Shown here: positions 31,501-39,783 of the stretch, piece after piece
Numbering within the stretch: position 1 is the first letter of the stretch
Layout: each line of letters begins with the position of its first letter
Origin: Monodelphis domestica
Lineage: Eukaryota; Chordata; Mammalia; Didelphimorphia; Didelphidae
DNA length: 64,000 bases
Assembly: GCF_027887165.1 (NCBI RefSeq)
Contig: NC_077232.1
Location: 16,131,755-16,195,754, forward strand
Direction of reading: 5' to 3'
Notes under the pieces: generated by a model
Seen by the model: the letters and a program-made list of their open reading frames with translations, nothing else
What the model was told of the DNA's origin: nothing
Database searches by the model: none
Made by a program: the position numbers and the translations under genes

Positions 31501-33316
31501 GATGAGCCTTTCTGACTCTTACACCCAGCACTCTGCACTGTGGCTCCACTTCACTGTGCTTTCCTGTAGATCACTTAGTAAATTTTTATGCTTTTACAAG
31601 AGGAGAAGTAATTTATTACCTGGGAGGAAATAGCCAGTGAACCCAGAAAATATGAAGAAGGTAAACAAAAGACGATAAACACTAAATTAGCTGCATTCCT
31701 TTGATGGTTAAGGGAAGATTTCCTTCAGTTGAGGACCCCACAGCTAAGCGACATCCTGTCTCTTTTCTCTTCTTCTTCCTAAGTACCATTTTGCTTTCTG
31801 ATGTCATCCTATCTAGGCATTTTTCTATAATGTCATCACAGAGGAATAAATAGGAAAAAAGGAGAGATATCATGAAAAAACTTCCCAGGAGAAAAAAAGG
31901 AAACAGGAGCTCCTAGACACCAATTACAGGTGCTTATCCATCCTCACCTCCATGGCCAAACAGGGAAACATCCCTTTTCCACCTAATCGGACTAAACGAA
32001 GAGGCTTCAAGACATGGACTAAATAAATTTGAGACAAAGCCCTGGATCCTCTGTAGGGCCAACTTTGACACTCTGTACAGCAGGGCATTCAGGGAGCTTA
32101 TAAATGTCCCTCTCTAAGACTAAGTCAATAAATTCTTGAGCGGGTGGTTCAATTCTGGCCCATCCAGAAGTCTGCTGAGCCAGAAGAATATCACATTCAT
32201 AAGACAGCCTAGTACAGAGTGGAAATAGCAATGGATTTTGAGAAAGGAGACTTCTATTCAAATACTAAGCACTTCTTGTTTAATATTTAAATCCCAGCAA
32301 GACCTGGAACTTCTCTAGCTTACTCATCTGTTAAATGAGGAGGACTTTGCCTGAGATGCAAACACTTGAAAGACTGTTGGCTTTAGGATCACTTTGTCAC
32401 TGTTCAGTTATTAGGTCATGTCTGACTCTTCATGGCCCCTGGATCATAGCTATTCCTAGGGATTTCTTGGCCAGGTAGTTTGCAATTTCCTTCTCCAGGG
32501 GATCCAGAAGATCCTTTGATCAGGCAATCAGAGGTTAGGTGATTTTCCTCGGGTCACACACCAAGTAAGTTTCTAAGGAATCATTTGAACTTGGGTGTTC
32601 TTGACACAAGGCCAAACACTCTATCTACTGAGCCAGCTAGCTGCCTCCTATGCAAACAGAAGTTTAGTGACATGACCAAGGACATGCAGATAGGAAATGT
32701 CCAAGGCTGGATTTGGACACAGGCATTTATGACTCCGGTCCTAGTACTCTTAACAACTGAGGCATAGCTGTCTTTTGGAATCACTTGCCAGAATTAAAAT
32801 CTCTAGTCTACTTTGTACTATTTGTATGACAATGGATCTGCCTCTAAAACTGCTAGGATCTCAGTTTCCCCAACTGTAAAATGAGAGGGGAATGATTGAC
32901 TAGAAGACTTCTGAGGTTTATTTCAGCTTTCATGTATCAAAATATGACAATGATTTTTGAGGTAAGGTAATAATTTGACAAATATTAAGTATTTATTCTT
33001 TGCCAAGCACTGGGCTAAGCTCTGCAGATACAAAGACAAAATCAAAAATAATTTCTTCTGACTCCCAAACCTACAATCTTTTAAGTTCTTGCCAGCCAGA
33101 AACATATGAATCAGCTCTCCCAGCAATGGGGGACTCCAACTCACCCCCAGCACCTTGGGCTCCCCTTTCAGGAAGTTCTGCAGGTATGCTTTCGATTTAT
33201 AAAATGGCACAGGTGTTCCTGTTGGACCTTGTGGGAAGGAAATGGTACCCATCTGGGGAAAGGATGAGAATGTTCCCTTTGTTGTTGCCTGCGACTCCAT
33301 GAAGCCACTTGTGGTG
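7455..33316 (-). CDS. MS4A4A-like: MS4A family four-transmembrane protein, gene A (six coding exons)
   Basis: Membrane-spanning 4-domains subfamily A protein. The family comprises plasma-membrane tetraspanners that modulate signalling in immune cells and, in mouse, act as chemoreceptors in necklace olfactory neurons. Six exons predict 235 residues (52+43+19+53+34+34), the usual MS4A length, all with phase-0 junctions and GT/AG splice sites. The N-terminal cytoplasmic part ends in LKGEPKVLG, the family signature before TM1. TM1 is VQIMIALMNFALGMIIILV, TM2 covers YIFWGTAFFLVSGSLSIAA, TM3 is in the exon starting VQSSLAMN, and TM4 is GINVILLILAILEFAFSIAV followed by SSFGCKATCC. Closest by eye to MS4A4A (LKGEPKVLG, SGSLSIAA, FGCK..CC), with MS4A6 as the alternative. 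The last intron is about 17 kb because LTR elements fill it. An acceptor (tttttatag) just before the first coding exon implies an upstream non-coding exon that I did not locate. Confidence 0.85.
7560..8593. other. Intron: LINE-like fragment and AT-rich microsatellite
   Basis: Bases about 7640-7790 look like an old L3/CR1-type fragment (gctgggcactgtac ... ctgccctcaaggag). 8330-8520 is an AT-rich TATATCACA-type repeat. No exon was seen. Confidence 0.4.
8594..8810 (-). mobile_element. ERV internal 3' remnant (post-pol non-coding block)
   Basis: Its reverse complement matches the 3' non-coding block of the ERV at 18390-18560 (attccaggagaaggg, cagtgccaa, ggaacctgcc-like motifs) and of the ERV at 49850-50010. 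In unit 2 the same remnant runs on to 41580 and an LTR at about 39541. Here the element is cut at 8594. Confidence 0.65.
8811..10128. other. AT-rich intron sequence, unassigned
   Basis: Pairs with 42130-43498 in unit 2. It may be further ERV internal DNA on the minus strand, but no protein motif is visible on either strand. Confidence 0.3.
10129..11354 (+). mobile_element. Old long-form LTR: 5' extension plus LTR (shared by both units)
   Basis: It starts TGTATTTTTATTTAAA, which corresponds to the sequence just after the first polypurine tract of the younger ERV (18996). The extension runs to about 10571 and ends in a relict polypurine run, after which an LTR body (ggatttgtctctcccctg ... cagtccaaccat) follows. 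The paralog at 43499-44722 has the same edges, so it inserted before the duplication. No pol or gag is attached. The right edge is uncertain by about 15 bp. Confidence 0.7.
11367..12329 (+). repeat. 5' LTR of the young ERV
   Basis: 963 bp, TGTAAACC...GTGACA. A TATTTAA box lies near 12137 and an ATTAAA poly(A) signal near 12207, followed by the U5 end. It is nearly identical to 19497-20457. Confidence 0.95.
12333..12350 (+). other. Primer-binding site area
   Basis: TGGCTGACCACACGGGAG begins 3 nt after the LTR, the expected position, with the TGG that pairs with a tRNA CCA end. I could not match it confidently to a named tRNA; Arg or Trp-like are the nearest by memory. Confidence 0.5.
12556..12650 (+). 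repeat. SINE head inside the ERV leader
   Basis: gggacagctgggtagctcag and the following 'attgagagccagccctagaga ... cttcccagctgtgtgac' match the 5' half of the tRNA-derived SINE seen complete at 63020-63215. It stops at about 12650 and has no A tail here. It is either a captured SINE piece within the ERV leader or an old insertion. Confidence 0.7.
12845..13042 (+). CDS. Small single-span membrane-protein ORF just upstream of gag
   Basis: 65 residues from MSTTFFDNYMAAEE. A hydrophobic stretch LQIFILIGTVIFLILNTIF near residues 27-45 is a clear membrane segment, followed by a charged, coiled-coil-like tail (RKIEDKMQDQLEDLKSF). An earlier in-frame ATG at 12776 would add 23 residues. It ends a few bases before the gag frame opens. 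No family was recognised. The position recalls leader/glycosylated-gag products of gammaretroviruses, but that is analogy. The ERV at 44731 has a myristoylated-type matrix (MGNTATH) in the equivalent place instead. Confidence 0.55.
   Translation: MSTTFFDNYMAAEEVGALGNAGYLQIFILIGTVIFLILNTIFRDDKIRKIEDKMQDQLEDLKSFL
13049..14530 (+). CDS. gag: ERV gag: capsid (Gag p30-like) and nucleocapsid
   Basis: An open frame of about 490 codons; the exact start is not fixed. A proline-rich N-terminal part is followed by a gammaretroviral capsid: PFTPQEINEFTRNIPTYEQD, then YKDVESLLQAFLSEREKNKI, then FMDRIIEFGDRYLD. One zinc knuckle CHFCGKKGHNMMDC (about 14140-14180) marks nucleocapsid. The C-terminus is an unusual Asn/Arg/Tyr-rich tail of about 90 residues. 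There is no N-terminal myristoylation-type matrix. The frame ends where the pol frame begins, with a 4-bp overlap. Confidence 0.9.
   Translation: MANNHSTRNRPVSEPLNEEISFPEIEMENTFPIAQLTDCFSRVVQILSEFNPQNPSPAIPVSHVPSPTENQIPMQGRSCPPRETCPCQTDPQVQNSTRGLFPLREVPEIGRNGDVVTLRHRIPFTPQEINEFTRNIPTYEQDPFLVTKKMGDIFFQYNPSYKDVESLLQAFLSEREKNKIIAHVNKTRGRNAAHWPSQDPEWDYNNPEDYLQLYHCREAILTAMKECADSTDKWMELEKIKQKEDETPSRFMDRIIEFGDRYLDWDLTKESSLRQVRRILKAIKNYFKTQCPRWSDMDLEELRKTAIYVLKGNKEKEEENNDDMEEMKKKMRCVIDRITKLESGHDNEPTTIAPLQKSNYQSITCHFCGKKGHNMMDCRTFLKMFGRNTQFNNSFRNNNYRNDDNGYRNQNSRNYNNDYGNNYNEYRNKNFRNQNYRNRNWEFNDNVPIKENYNDNEQQQYMRNGARPKNTRGTDDPQRGALQGGAQGISQTQ
14527..18099 (+). pseudogene. pol: ERV pol: protease, reverse transcriptase, RNase H, integrase
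   Basis: Protease LLDTGASWSVL near 14695 with LLGRDLL near 14890. Reverse transcriptase spans about 15090-16100 with the YVDDLLLA catalytic box near 15628. RNase H lies about 16520-16970 (TDSRYAF near 16720). Integrase has an HHCC zinc site (GHFGTQG ... CSACPICQ, about 17150-17270), a catalytic core (LQIDFITMP; VPYHPQSSGQVERMNKELK) and a gammaretroviral-type C-terminal domain (WEGPFQILLTTPT ... WIHCSHV). Domain order and type place it in class I. The region is interrupted by about two breaks and is treated as a fossil. Confidence 0.9.
18100..18995 (+). mobile_element. ERV 3' non-coding block, no env
   Basis: About 900 bp between integrase and the first polypurine tract. No envelope motif is seen in any frame. 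Parts at 18390-18720 are recognisable in the gag-only ERV (about 49850-50230) and, reversed, at 41690-42080 and 8594-8760. The block is therefore an old, shared part of this ERV family and not random decay of env in one copy. Confidence 0.65.
18987..18995 (+). promoter_or_regulatory. Upstream polypurine tract (PPT1)
   Basis: AGGGGGGAT followed directly by TGTA. Identical in core to the tract before the 3' LTR at 19488-19496. Confidence 0.7.
18996..19496 (+). mobile_element. 501-bp segment between two polypurine tracts
   Basis: Begins TGTATTTTAATTTAAAATC and ends at the second AGGGGGGAT. Related segments sit at 10129-10571, 43499-43937, 50621-51049 and 62896-63614. At 10129, 43499 and 62896 the ERV material starts exactly at this TG, as if it were an LTR edge. 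Confidence 0.75.
19488..19496 (+). promoter_or_regulatory. Polypurine tract before the 3' LTR (PPT2)
   Basis: AGGGGGGAT directly before TGTAAACC of the 3' LTR, the standard plus-strand primer position. Confidence 0.85.
19497..20457 (+). repeat. 3' LTR of the young ERV
   Basis: 961 bp, TGTAAACC...GTAACA, nearly identical to 11367-12329. The base after it starts the GTGT target duplication. Confidence 0.95.
20480..21110 (-). repeat. Old L1-type LINE 3' fragments
   Basis: The reverse complement has the marsupial L1 3'-end look: a 'tgaatcatgtaaccatggaa' stretch near 21040-21070 and an 'attaattaa' run. The 20500-20820 part resembles L1 3' UTR (gtttgttacatcaaaatg). The paralog is at 51440-52090. 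No ORF2 is present. Assignment is from memory. Confidence 0.4.
22030..22170 (+). repeat. MIR-type SINE
   Basis: 'gcctcagacacttgctttctagccatgtgactctgggcaagtcactgaagc' is the tRNA-SINE/MIR middle. The paralog lies near 53020-53160. Confidence 0.65.
22465..22860 (-). repeat. Two MIR fragments
   Basis: 'cacagatgagaaaactgagactgag ... gggtcacacagctag' (22555-22622) and 'attttacaggaaaggaaactgag' (22798-22822) are reverse-strand MIR cores. Paralogs lie at 53430-53820. Confidence 0.65.
24673..24774 (-). CDS. MS4A4A-like: Gene A, TM4 exon
   Basis: 102 bp, acceptor ccctctttcag, donor GTGAGT. It encodes GINVILLILAILEFAFSIAV then SSFGCKATCCSQSG. The LEF...FGCK pattern is diagnostic for the end of TM4 in MS4A4-like proteins. 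Confidence 0.92.
26154..26312 (-). CDS. MS4A4A-like: Gene A, exon with TM3 and extracellular loop 2
   Basis: 159 bp, 53 codons, acceptor ttgttttcag, donor GTGAGT. It starts VQSSLAMNTVSAVAAGLGII (TM3), carries the second extracellular loop with three cysteines, and ends in CALTLLL, the start of TM4. The loop is the fastest-diverging part against gene B. Confidence 0.92.
26500..26625 (+). repeat. Putative L1 3' tail
   Basis: 'gaatcatgtaaccatgggaa' followed by 'atattctaaaataattaatgaaataaaa' looks like a marsupial L1 3' end. The paralog is at 57470-57600. The preceding bases are A/G-rich. Confidence 0.4.
27071..27127 (-). CDS. MS4A4A-like: Gene A, 57-bp exon completing TM2
   Basis: Encodes FLVSGSLSIAAENKTTNTL, the highly conserved SGSLSIAA stretch of MS4A proteins. 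Acceptor ctgtccacag, donor GTGGGT. The 57-bp length is the family norm. The NKT sequon lies on the cytoplasmic side, so it is unlikely to be glycosylated. Confidence 0.92.
28105..28235 (+). repeat. L2-type 3' end
   Basis: 'ttagactacaaactatttgagtgcaggaactgtc ... cattacacaaaataactggcaca' resembles an L2 3' end. The paralog is at 60325-60455. Confidence 0.5.
29220..29415 (-). repeat. tRNA-headed opossum-type SINE
   Basis: The reverse complement reads ggtcagctgggtggctcagt through 'gccatt', 'ttctgccttggaaccaatac' to an A-rich end, the same family as 63020-63215. The paralogous copy at 61465-61665 shows that it predates the duplication. Confidence 0.85.
29885..30120. repeat. (ATCC/ATCT)n microsatellite followed by an AT-rich tract
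   Basis: Tandem atcc and atct units from about 29898 to 30000, then TATA-rich DNA. The paralog at 62128-62345 differs in repeat arrangement, as expected of slippage. Confidence 0.9.
30277..30405 (-). CDS. MS4A4A-like: Gene A, exon with TM1 and extracellular loop 1
   Basis: 129 bp, acceptor cttctag, donor GTGAGT, phase 0 at both ends. It encodes TVQIMIALMNFALGMIIILV, then a short extracellular loop with an arginine-rich start (PRRYLHERF), then the first part of TM2 (YIFWGTAF). Confidence 0.9.
30565..30795 (-). repeat. MAR1-like marsupial SINE
   Basis: 'ttcagtcatttttcagttcatg', 'ccatttggggttttcttgac', 'aaatgaggaaagtgaggtaaac' and 'ccacacaggtag' follow the MAR1 SINE read in reverse. In unit 2 the matching SINE is cut at 62895 by an ERV end. 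Confidence 0.7.
31325..31545 (-). repeat. MAR1-like marsupial SINE
   Basis: Same order of blocks: 'ggttttcttgacagagatattggaatgg', 'gaagaaactgaggcaaacag', 'gttaagtgacttgctcag', then the reversed tRNA-like head. Confidence 0.7.
32395..32765 (-). repeat. MAR1-like SINE plus a second SINE fragment
   Basis: 'gtcactgttcagttattaggtcatgtctgactcttcatgg' to 'ctactgagccagctagctgcc' is a full MAR1-type unit in reverse. 32646-32765 is a second, more diverged tRNA-SINE piece. Confidence 0.65.
33145..33316 (-). CDS. MS4A4A-like: Gene A, first coding exon
   Basis: The ATG is at 33300-33298 and the exon encodes 52 residues from MESQATTKG to LKGEPKVLG. It ends at 33145 before a strong donor GTGAGT. A polypyrimidine tract and TATAG acceptor precede base 33316, so this exon carries 16 nt of 5' UTR and is not the transcription start. 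The frame continues open into the intron for another 73 codons, but the donor and the family signature fix the end. Confidence 0.85.
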
Positions 33317-36300
33317 CTATAAAAAGAGAAAAAAAGTCACATGAAACATGGGCTCAGAGTGTCCTCCCAATTGGAGAACAAAAAAAGATGGTGGAAAGGT
33401 AGCCAAACAAGCTAAAATCTTGAACTACAATAACAGCGGTCTATGGGGTCTGGAATGATGGAGCTGATAGTTGTACAGCCTTCTGCCCTGATCAGACCAC
33501 AACTTGATTATTATATTCAATTTGAGGTTCCATAGTTTAGGAAGAAAACTGATGAGTTGCAGAGTATGCAGAGGTGGCAATCAAGATGGCAAAGAGAGCT
33601 GATGGAAAAGAAAAACTGGAAAAGGCTGACCTGTAGAAAACAAGGTTTAGATGGTTGAAAGAATAAAATGAGGTGCCCATTAAGACTGAAAGGCAAGGGG
33701 TCATACCCTTCACAAAAGAAGATAATATCCCTGAAACCCTCAAAGTAGAACACACAACTTTAATACTTTTTTTCAATTATGAGTATGGAGTAGTATGGAT
33801 CAAAATATTCCAACCAGCAAAATTCTAAGTTTCCAAAAGCACCTCTACAGGTAGGATAGGTTCTGCTCATAGAGTCAAAAATTAGTTTTGAGACTGATGG
33901 GTGCTATATGCTTGTCTGTCCCAAACCACAAAAGTGAAAGAGTCCCTTTGAATTATGTCCAGGGTCCTCTGGAAACCTTGATCTCCATTACCAAAGTCAA
34001 GGTATGTGGGGGTGAAGGTGCCTGAATTAAAGGCATGAATAGGTAAGTGAATCTTCATTTTATTCTTCTCTTTCTCGCTGTCCCAGATGTCTAGATTATG
34101 CCACATCCCATCTAAACATCTACAGAATACCAGGATCTCGTTGTCAAGGACATCTTGCCACTTCAGACACCTTATGCATGCATTTCCCATCCCCCCCCAG
34201 TTATTATTCTATAGGAATAATAACCAAATAAGTGTTACCATTGTTTCTGAAAAGGATTCAACAACACCCAATGAACCTACAGCTTTATAGGGAGGCATCC
34301 TCCATGACTGCCAAGATCAAAGCACTCTTCTCTTGCTACCGTTTACTTCTATATCTTGTATCTACTAGAAAATTGGGGTTGTCTCAATTGTTTTTCTCCA
34401 GGAAACACACCTAGAATAGTTATGTAGGCATATACTGGCCACTTAATTTTTGTTGCTTGAATGATCAGTGATTGAGAAGGAACTGATTGAATTAGCCACA
34501 TCAATGGGGTTATCGATCTCATGTAAAGGTGGCTAAAAAAAAGGTTACATGAATTAGCCTATTCTGCCCATGAAAAGGATCCAATCAATAATCTCACCTT
34601 TACCCTGTACCAGGGGCAGGCCAGGCACAGAGCTTCTTGTAGCTCAGTCCTATCTCCCCAAGGTTGAGGGTGGACAGACTTCTCCCAGGAACCTCCTCAT
34701 TCTGTTATGACTCTATGGAGTCCAGGGAGGAGGAAGATGGGGGAAATAAATAGGAAGAAATGGGCTTGACCAGCTAGCCCATTCCACTATGATTCTTTAA
34801 CTCTACAGAGGTTTTACTGAGGCCCTAGTATGAGCCCAGGCCTGGATTCATCTGTGCCATGAGGAAAAGGGTAAGAGAATACAACCTCTCATCTTCCACA
34901 GAACGCCTCTGCCTGGAGAGAATGGGTACACTAAACGAGAGACGTTAAAAAGGAAGCAATCTTAGAGCTGTCTCTGTGAAGCTGTACTGGAAGGGGATGC
35001 TTTGGAAGGACAAAAGAAATAGAGATCACAGCAGAATGCCCCAAGTCACCAGGAAGTCAGGCAGGCTTCCAGTCAGGCTTAAAGCTTGAACTGGGCTTTG
35101 AAAACTATTTATAGCATCAGATGTGAAGAGTAGAAAGTAGAGAGATGAACATGAATTTCTGTGATCTCCAACTGCTAATGTCTCCTTTCCTCCATTCCTC
35201 GCCCTCTCAGCGTTTAGAAAAGGCCTGCAGTCTACACAGCAGGAGTGGAACTAACAAGATTGCATGGCCTGAAAATTCATGCAAACAGGGTTTCTGGGTC
35301 TATTTCAGGAGCACCGCCCTCTAAGATACTTCTCACTTCCACACTAGATCCAATCTGCACAAGAAAACATCAAGATGATTATCACCAGAGGAAGGGAGGG
35401 ATTTACCTACATCATGAGCCATCTTTGTCACTGTACTGGTACAAAAACTTTTACTCTGATTTGAGAGGGCCTGGCAGCACTTGAGAGCCAGCCAATGAGG
35501 TCTGCACTAAGGAATGAAAGGCAGAAAGATCGCCAAGGTGGGCAGCAATCCATTCCTCTTATTCACACTAAACAAGGTGAATCTGGAGGTTGTCCCTGAG
35601 CTACAAGAGTTTGGGAGTATCTAAGGATTGCCCAATGAAAGATATTCCCTTCAGAGGAGCCCAGCATCCCCAAGGCCAGGAAGGAGCTTTTTGAAAATAC
35701 AAGCCCCAGAGAGTCTCTGCTCAGAGCCAAAAGAATTTTTCTCTACATCCTCCTGAGACCAAATCTGTTCTGTCCTGCGAGTCTTGGGAAAGAACTGACT
35801 AAAAAGGCACCTCTCTAAAGACTTTAATATTCCTTTGACCACAGTATCTTTTTAAATCCCTCCTAACCACTGGGTTCTAGCCTGGGTTCTAGATTCCTTT
35901 CAATGTTCTTTTGCATTTAGCATCTCCTAAAACCTGGGTTGAGAACTCCCTAGGTACTTACCTGTCCTCTCCACCAGCTCTTCCAGGGTCTCCTGCCCTT
36001 CAAATCTTCCTCCTCACAATTTGCTGAGACAAAGGATGGAATTGCACTGAATTAGAGATTCTTCCCTGGAGTTCCAACTGGTCTTATCTTCTTGCTTCCT
36101 CCTAGCACTATGTCCTTCCCACTGGTTTTTCTCTTACTTATGTGCAGATGTGCGGATGATGACTACAACAAGCAGAGTTTCCAAGTATCACAAACCGTGA
36201 CTTCCTCAAAAGAGGAAATGACTAATGATAATTCATGCCATGGATTGGTTTCGTGTGTTTTGGGAGGACATGGACTAGAGCCAGAAAAGATAGGAAGGCA

Positions 36301-36435
36301 TGGATGAGTTCCAATCTTCATTGGTGGAGATCATTTACCCAACAAATTATTATACTTAGAAAACTGCTGATGTTTTTATTTTGTCTTCCAAGGATTCTTC
36401 AAGATGGCAATGATTATATTGTATTAAAGGACAGG
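33317..36435. other. 5' flank of gene A, no coding exon recognised
   Basis: This stretch should hold the non-coding first exon and promoter of gene A, implied by the acceptor at 33317-33320. No CpG island or recognisable core promoter stands out. Open frames here (up to about 100 codons) show no family motif. Confidence 0.5.
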
Positions 36436-36540
36436 ATGTGAGGAGCAACTACGTGACTCAGTGGATTGAGAGCCAGAAGTAGACATAGGAGGTTCTAGGT
36501 TCAAATCTGCAGTCAGACACTTCCTAGCTATGTCGTCCTG
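36436..36540 (+). repeat. SINE fragment beside the duplication junction
   Basis: 'actcagtggattgagagccag ... ttctaggttcaaatctgcagtcagacacttcctagctatgtc' is the head of the opossum-type SINE, without its 3' part. Confidence 0.75.
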
Positions 36541-36893
36541 AATGAACATGAATATGAAACAAGGCTGTGTACATGACAACAAATTAAACAATAAAGGTAA
36601 AAACCCAAATAGACTAGAACAGGAAGAAGCATCAGGAAGAGTTAATTTATGCCCACTAAAAGATATGCCTATGGTTAAGCAAAATGAGGTACATAAAGTT
36701 AAGATACATAAGAAATTTTCCCAGACGGACCTTGAATCCATCAAATGGAGGACCCCAAATTTTAATGATGAAGCAAATAAAATAATTAAAGAAATGAGTA
36801 GCATAATTGATATATATAATCCTGATTTCAATGATTTTGCCCTATTAATGAAAGAGTTCTTGACAAAGAGAGAGAGAACCATATTTACCACTG
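36541..36893 (+). mobile_element. ERV gag fragment (capsid) at the duplication junction
   Basis: Reads KFSQTDLESIKWRTPNFNDE, then IYNPDFNDFALLMKEFLTKR, which aligns with the capsid of the ERV at 13049-14530 (FTPQEINEF..., YNPSYKDVESLLQAFLSERE). Only a capsid piece remains, cut where the second duplication unit starts. It is a diverged, old fossil. Confidence 0.75.
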
Positions 36894-37945
36894 CTAAGAC
36901 ATGGGAGTATTTCTTTGAGTGTAAATCTCAACATTTTTTGAGACTTCATGCCTCCCCTCAGGCTCCAATGTATAAAGAGGGTTTATTACCTTTCTCATGG
37001 AATTTGAATCATGCATTCTTATAGTTTTGCTCTCTGGAAAGGAGAGGTATCCGGGTGCCTAAGGCAAAATGGTCATCATGATAGAGATCTACAAAGATAG
37101 CTAATTGAGCAATAGTCATCTAACTCATCTCACTTTTAATTAATAAATAAATGCTCAGGGCAGAAACAAGTCCTATGTCCAACTTTGGAAACTCCTAAAT
37201 GGGGTGACTATAAAGAAAATAACTATATTAAATCCTTTCTCCATTAATATATACTTTGAGGATAACAAATTATATTGGTCAAGGTAACTGCATTCTTTCA
37301 TGGCTCAGAGAAAATACATTTTAAGTACATTAACACAATGGAAGCACCATTTATTGGAAATAGTGAAAAATAAGAGCCAGATGATCCACCCTAAAAAGCT
37401 ATTCCTAGGTCTAAGGTATTTTACTTGGCCCAGAAGAGAAGCCTGCATGACAAGGGGAGAAAATAAGAATTTTCTCACCAACGGTCAGGAATGAGTAGGC
37501 AACCACCTTTTTGTGTCCATTTCTATTATAATTTCAGTTGATGAAAATGTGTCCATGATGACAGCATCATCAAGCCAGATCAATGGCAATTATCAGTCTC
37601 CAAAATTACCCATATTGGGCTGAATGTGTCTCTGATACCTTCATATCCATTATATCCATTGGTCCCTATGCATTTCCTCACTTTTTTCTGGTCTGCTGGA
37701 GGGGAATGTATATGCTTTGGTTGGATCTTCCATGATAGCAGGCAAGACCCCAGTGAAACCAAAAACATCTGTGTAGAGGGTGGAGGAAATTGTTTGTAAA
37801 GTATAGATGGAGCCTACAAGGAACTCAGAAGTCACATTATGTTGAGAGAAGGAAAATTGAGGTCACATCATTCAGTGGGGTCCTCTGGAATAAAGATTGG
37901 TTCAAATGACTGCTCTAAATGAGTATTCCTGGAGAATCCTTTGGG

Positions 37946-38050
37946 CTATTTGCTTAGTATATCAGTATTGTGCTCAGGGATTGAGGCTTCTAACCCTTCA
38001 CGATGCTGTTCAATAGGGACCACAGAAGAATCTGGAGGGTATAAAGCTTC
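37946..38050 (-). CDS. MS4A4A-like: Gene B, probable last coding exon
   Basis: EALYPPDSSVVPIEQHREG through to EHNTDILSK and stop, 34 residues, acceptor ttcatattgcag. Only two residue changes and no frame change from the unit 1 copy, although the surrounding DNA differs by several percent. This supports a coding role. Confidence 0.6.
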   Translation of the reverse strand, partial: EALYPPDSSVVPIEQHREGLEASIPEHNTDILSK

Positions 38051-39688
38051 CTGCAATATGAAGACAAAAAGGAAAAGAAAATTATTCACTGACCTTATGA
38101 TCACTTTCCATCTCTTCATCATCATCATCATCATCATCATCTTTTAACACTAATCAAAAAATATTTATGAAACATATATTTGATGCTGGGCACTGTACTG
38201 TATGAACTGGGCATATGATGATGAGCAAAAATAAAAGCTAAAGTAGTCTCTGCCCTCAAGGCATTTCACTCAAATGGAGAAAGGGTATGCATAATAAATA
38301 GGAAAATGTGAAGTATATACATAGTAGATGGAAAGCAAGCTTAGAGAAGAAGGATATAGGGGACTTATAGTACTTAGGATTAGGAAGTACTCCTAAAGAG
38401 ACATTAGAGTGGGATCTTTGAATAATTAATTCCAAGAGAAAGAAGTACAGAGGGAGACTGTTCTGGGCACAGAGGAAGAGCCAGTACAAATGCACAGAGA
38501 CAGGAGATGGAAAATGTGGGTAGAAAATCAAGTAGATTAGAATGGTTACATCCTAGCATGACTGGGGCAGACAAAAGCACAAGAAGAATGGAAAGGTAAA
38601 CGGGGGAACAATATTAGGAAGATCTTCAAGTGCCCAAAATGAGCTAAGTTTTGGTGCTACAGGTAATAGGCAGTTTTTTAATTTGGGGGGGAGGGGTGAT
38701 TACTATGATCAGACCCACAATTTAAGAAAATTACTGCAATAGTTAATTTGAAGAGAGATTGAAGTAGACTGATATGAGACATAGAGACTCATTAGAAGCC
38801 TCATGCAATAATCCAGGTAAGAAGTGATGAGGAACAATAATAGAAAGTGGCTCTATGAGCAGAACGAAGGAAGTGTGCGTGTTTGTATATATCACACTAT
38901 ATATACAAATTATACTTGTGCATATATCACATGACATGTTCAATATACATCACATTATACATGCAAATTATGCATATCTCCAATTATATATAGAATATCA
39001 TATATATATTTAACTTACATACAAATATATATATATACTATGATTATAAATATATACATATGTATGTGTGTGATATATATTAACAGAATTTAGAAACTAA
39101 TTGTACATACTGGATATTTGAAAGTGAGCTGAAAAGAACACTGAAAATGTGTACCTTGATGACTGGGAGCATGATGAACCCTTAACATCATCACCATCAT
39201 CAACAACAACATCATCATCAACAACATCAGTATCATCAACATCAACAAAATCATCAACACCATCCATCATCAACACCAACAACATCATCATGACCATCAA
39301 CATTAACATCTAAGTATCCATATTTTCCTGGCCCAGGAAAGATTTTTGCTGGATGGCCTAACCTAACAGAGTACTATACAGAGTATTGAATGAGAGCCAA
39401 AGGACTTAAACTCTATGCTTGAGTGCCACTGTGTGTCCTTTGGGGGTGAAAAGAAAGCCTTCTTTATCCTGGACTCAGTTTCCTCATTTAAGTATGCACT
39501 CATACTTAAGTTTACATGGACTCTGTATTAAGTTAATCAATGTAAAGGATAATTTTAGCGTTTTGACTTAAATCTAAAAAATTAGTCACGAGGGATGATT
39601 CCCAAATAATAAAATACCCAAGTCAGCTGGGAATTATGGAGACTTTAATTAATATAAAGAGAAGGAATTAAGGAAGAGAGAGAGAGAA

Positions 39689-39783
<95 letters not shown>

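Larger units (their letters stand above)
6415..36894. repeat. Tandem duplication, unit 1
   Basis: Sequence from about 6415 onward recurs in the same order and orientation from about 36900: 6480-8590 with 36960-39157, 8594-11360 with 41942-44727, 20458-30900 with 51420-62890. Differences are large ERV insertions, one 2.8-kb gap and point changes of about 1-7%. The unit is about 30.5 kb and holds a complete MS4A gene, so each copy is a whole-gene duplicate. Confidence 0.93.
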
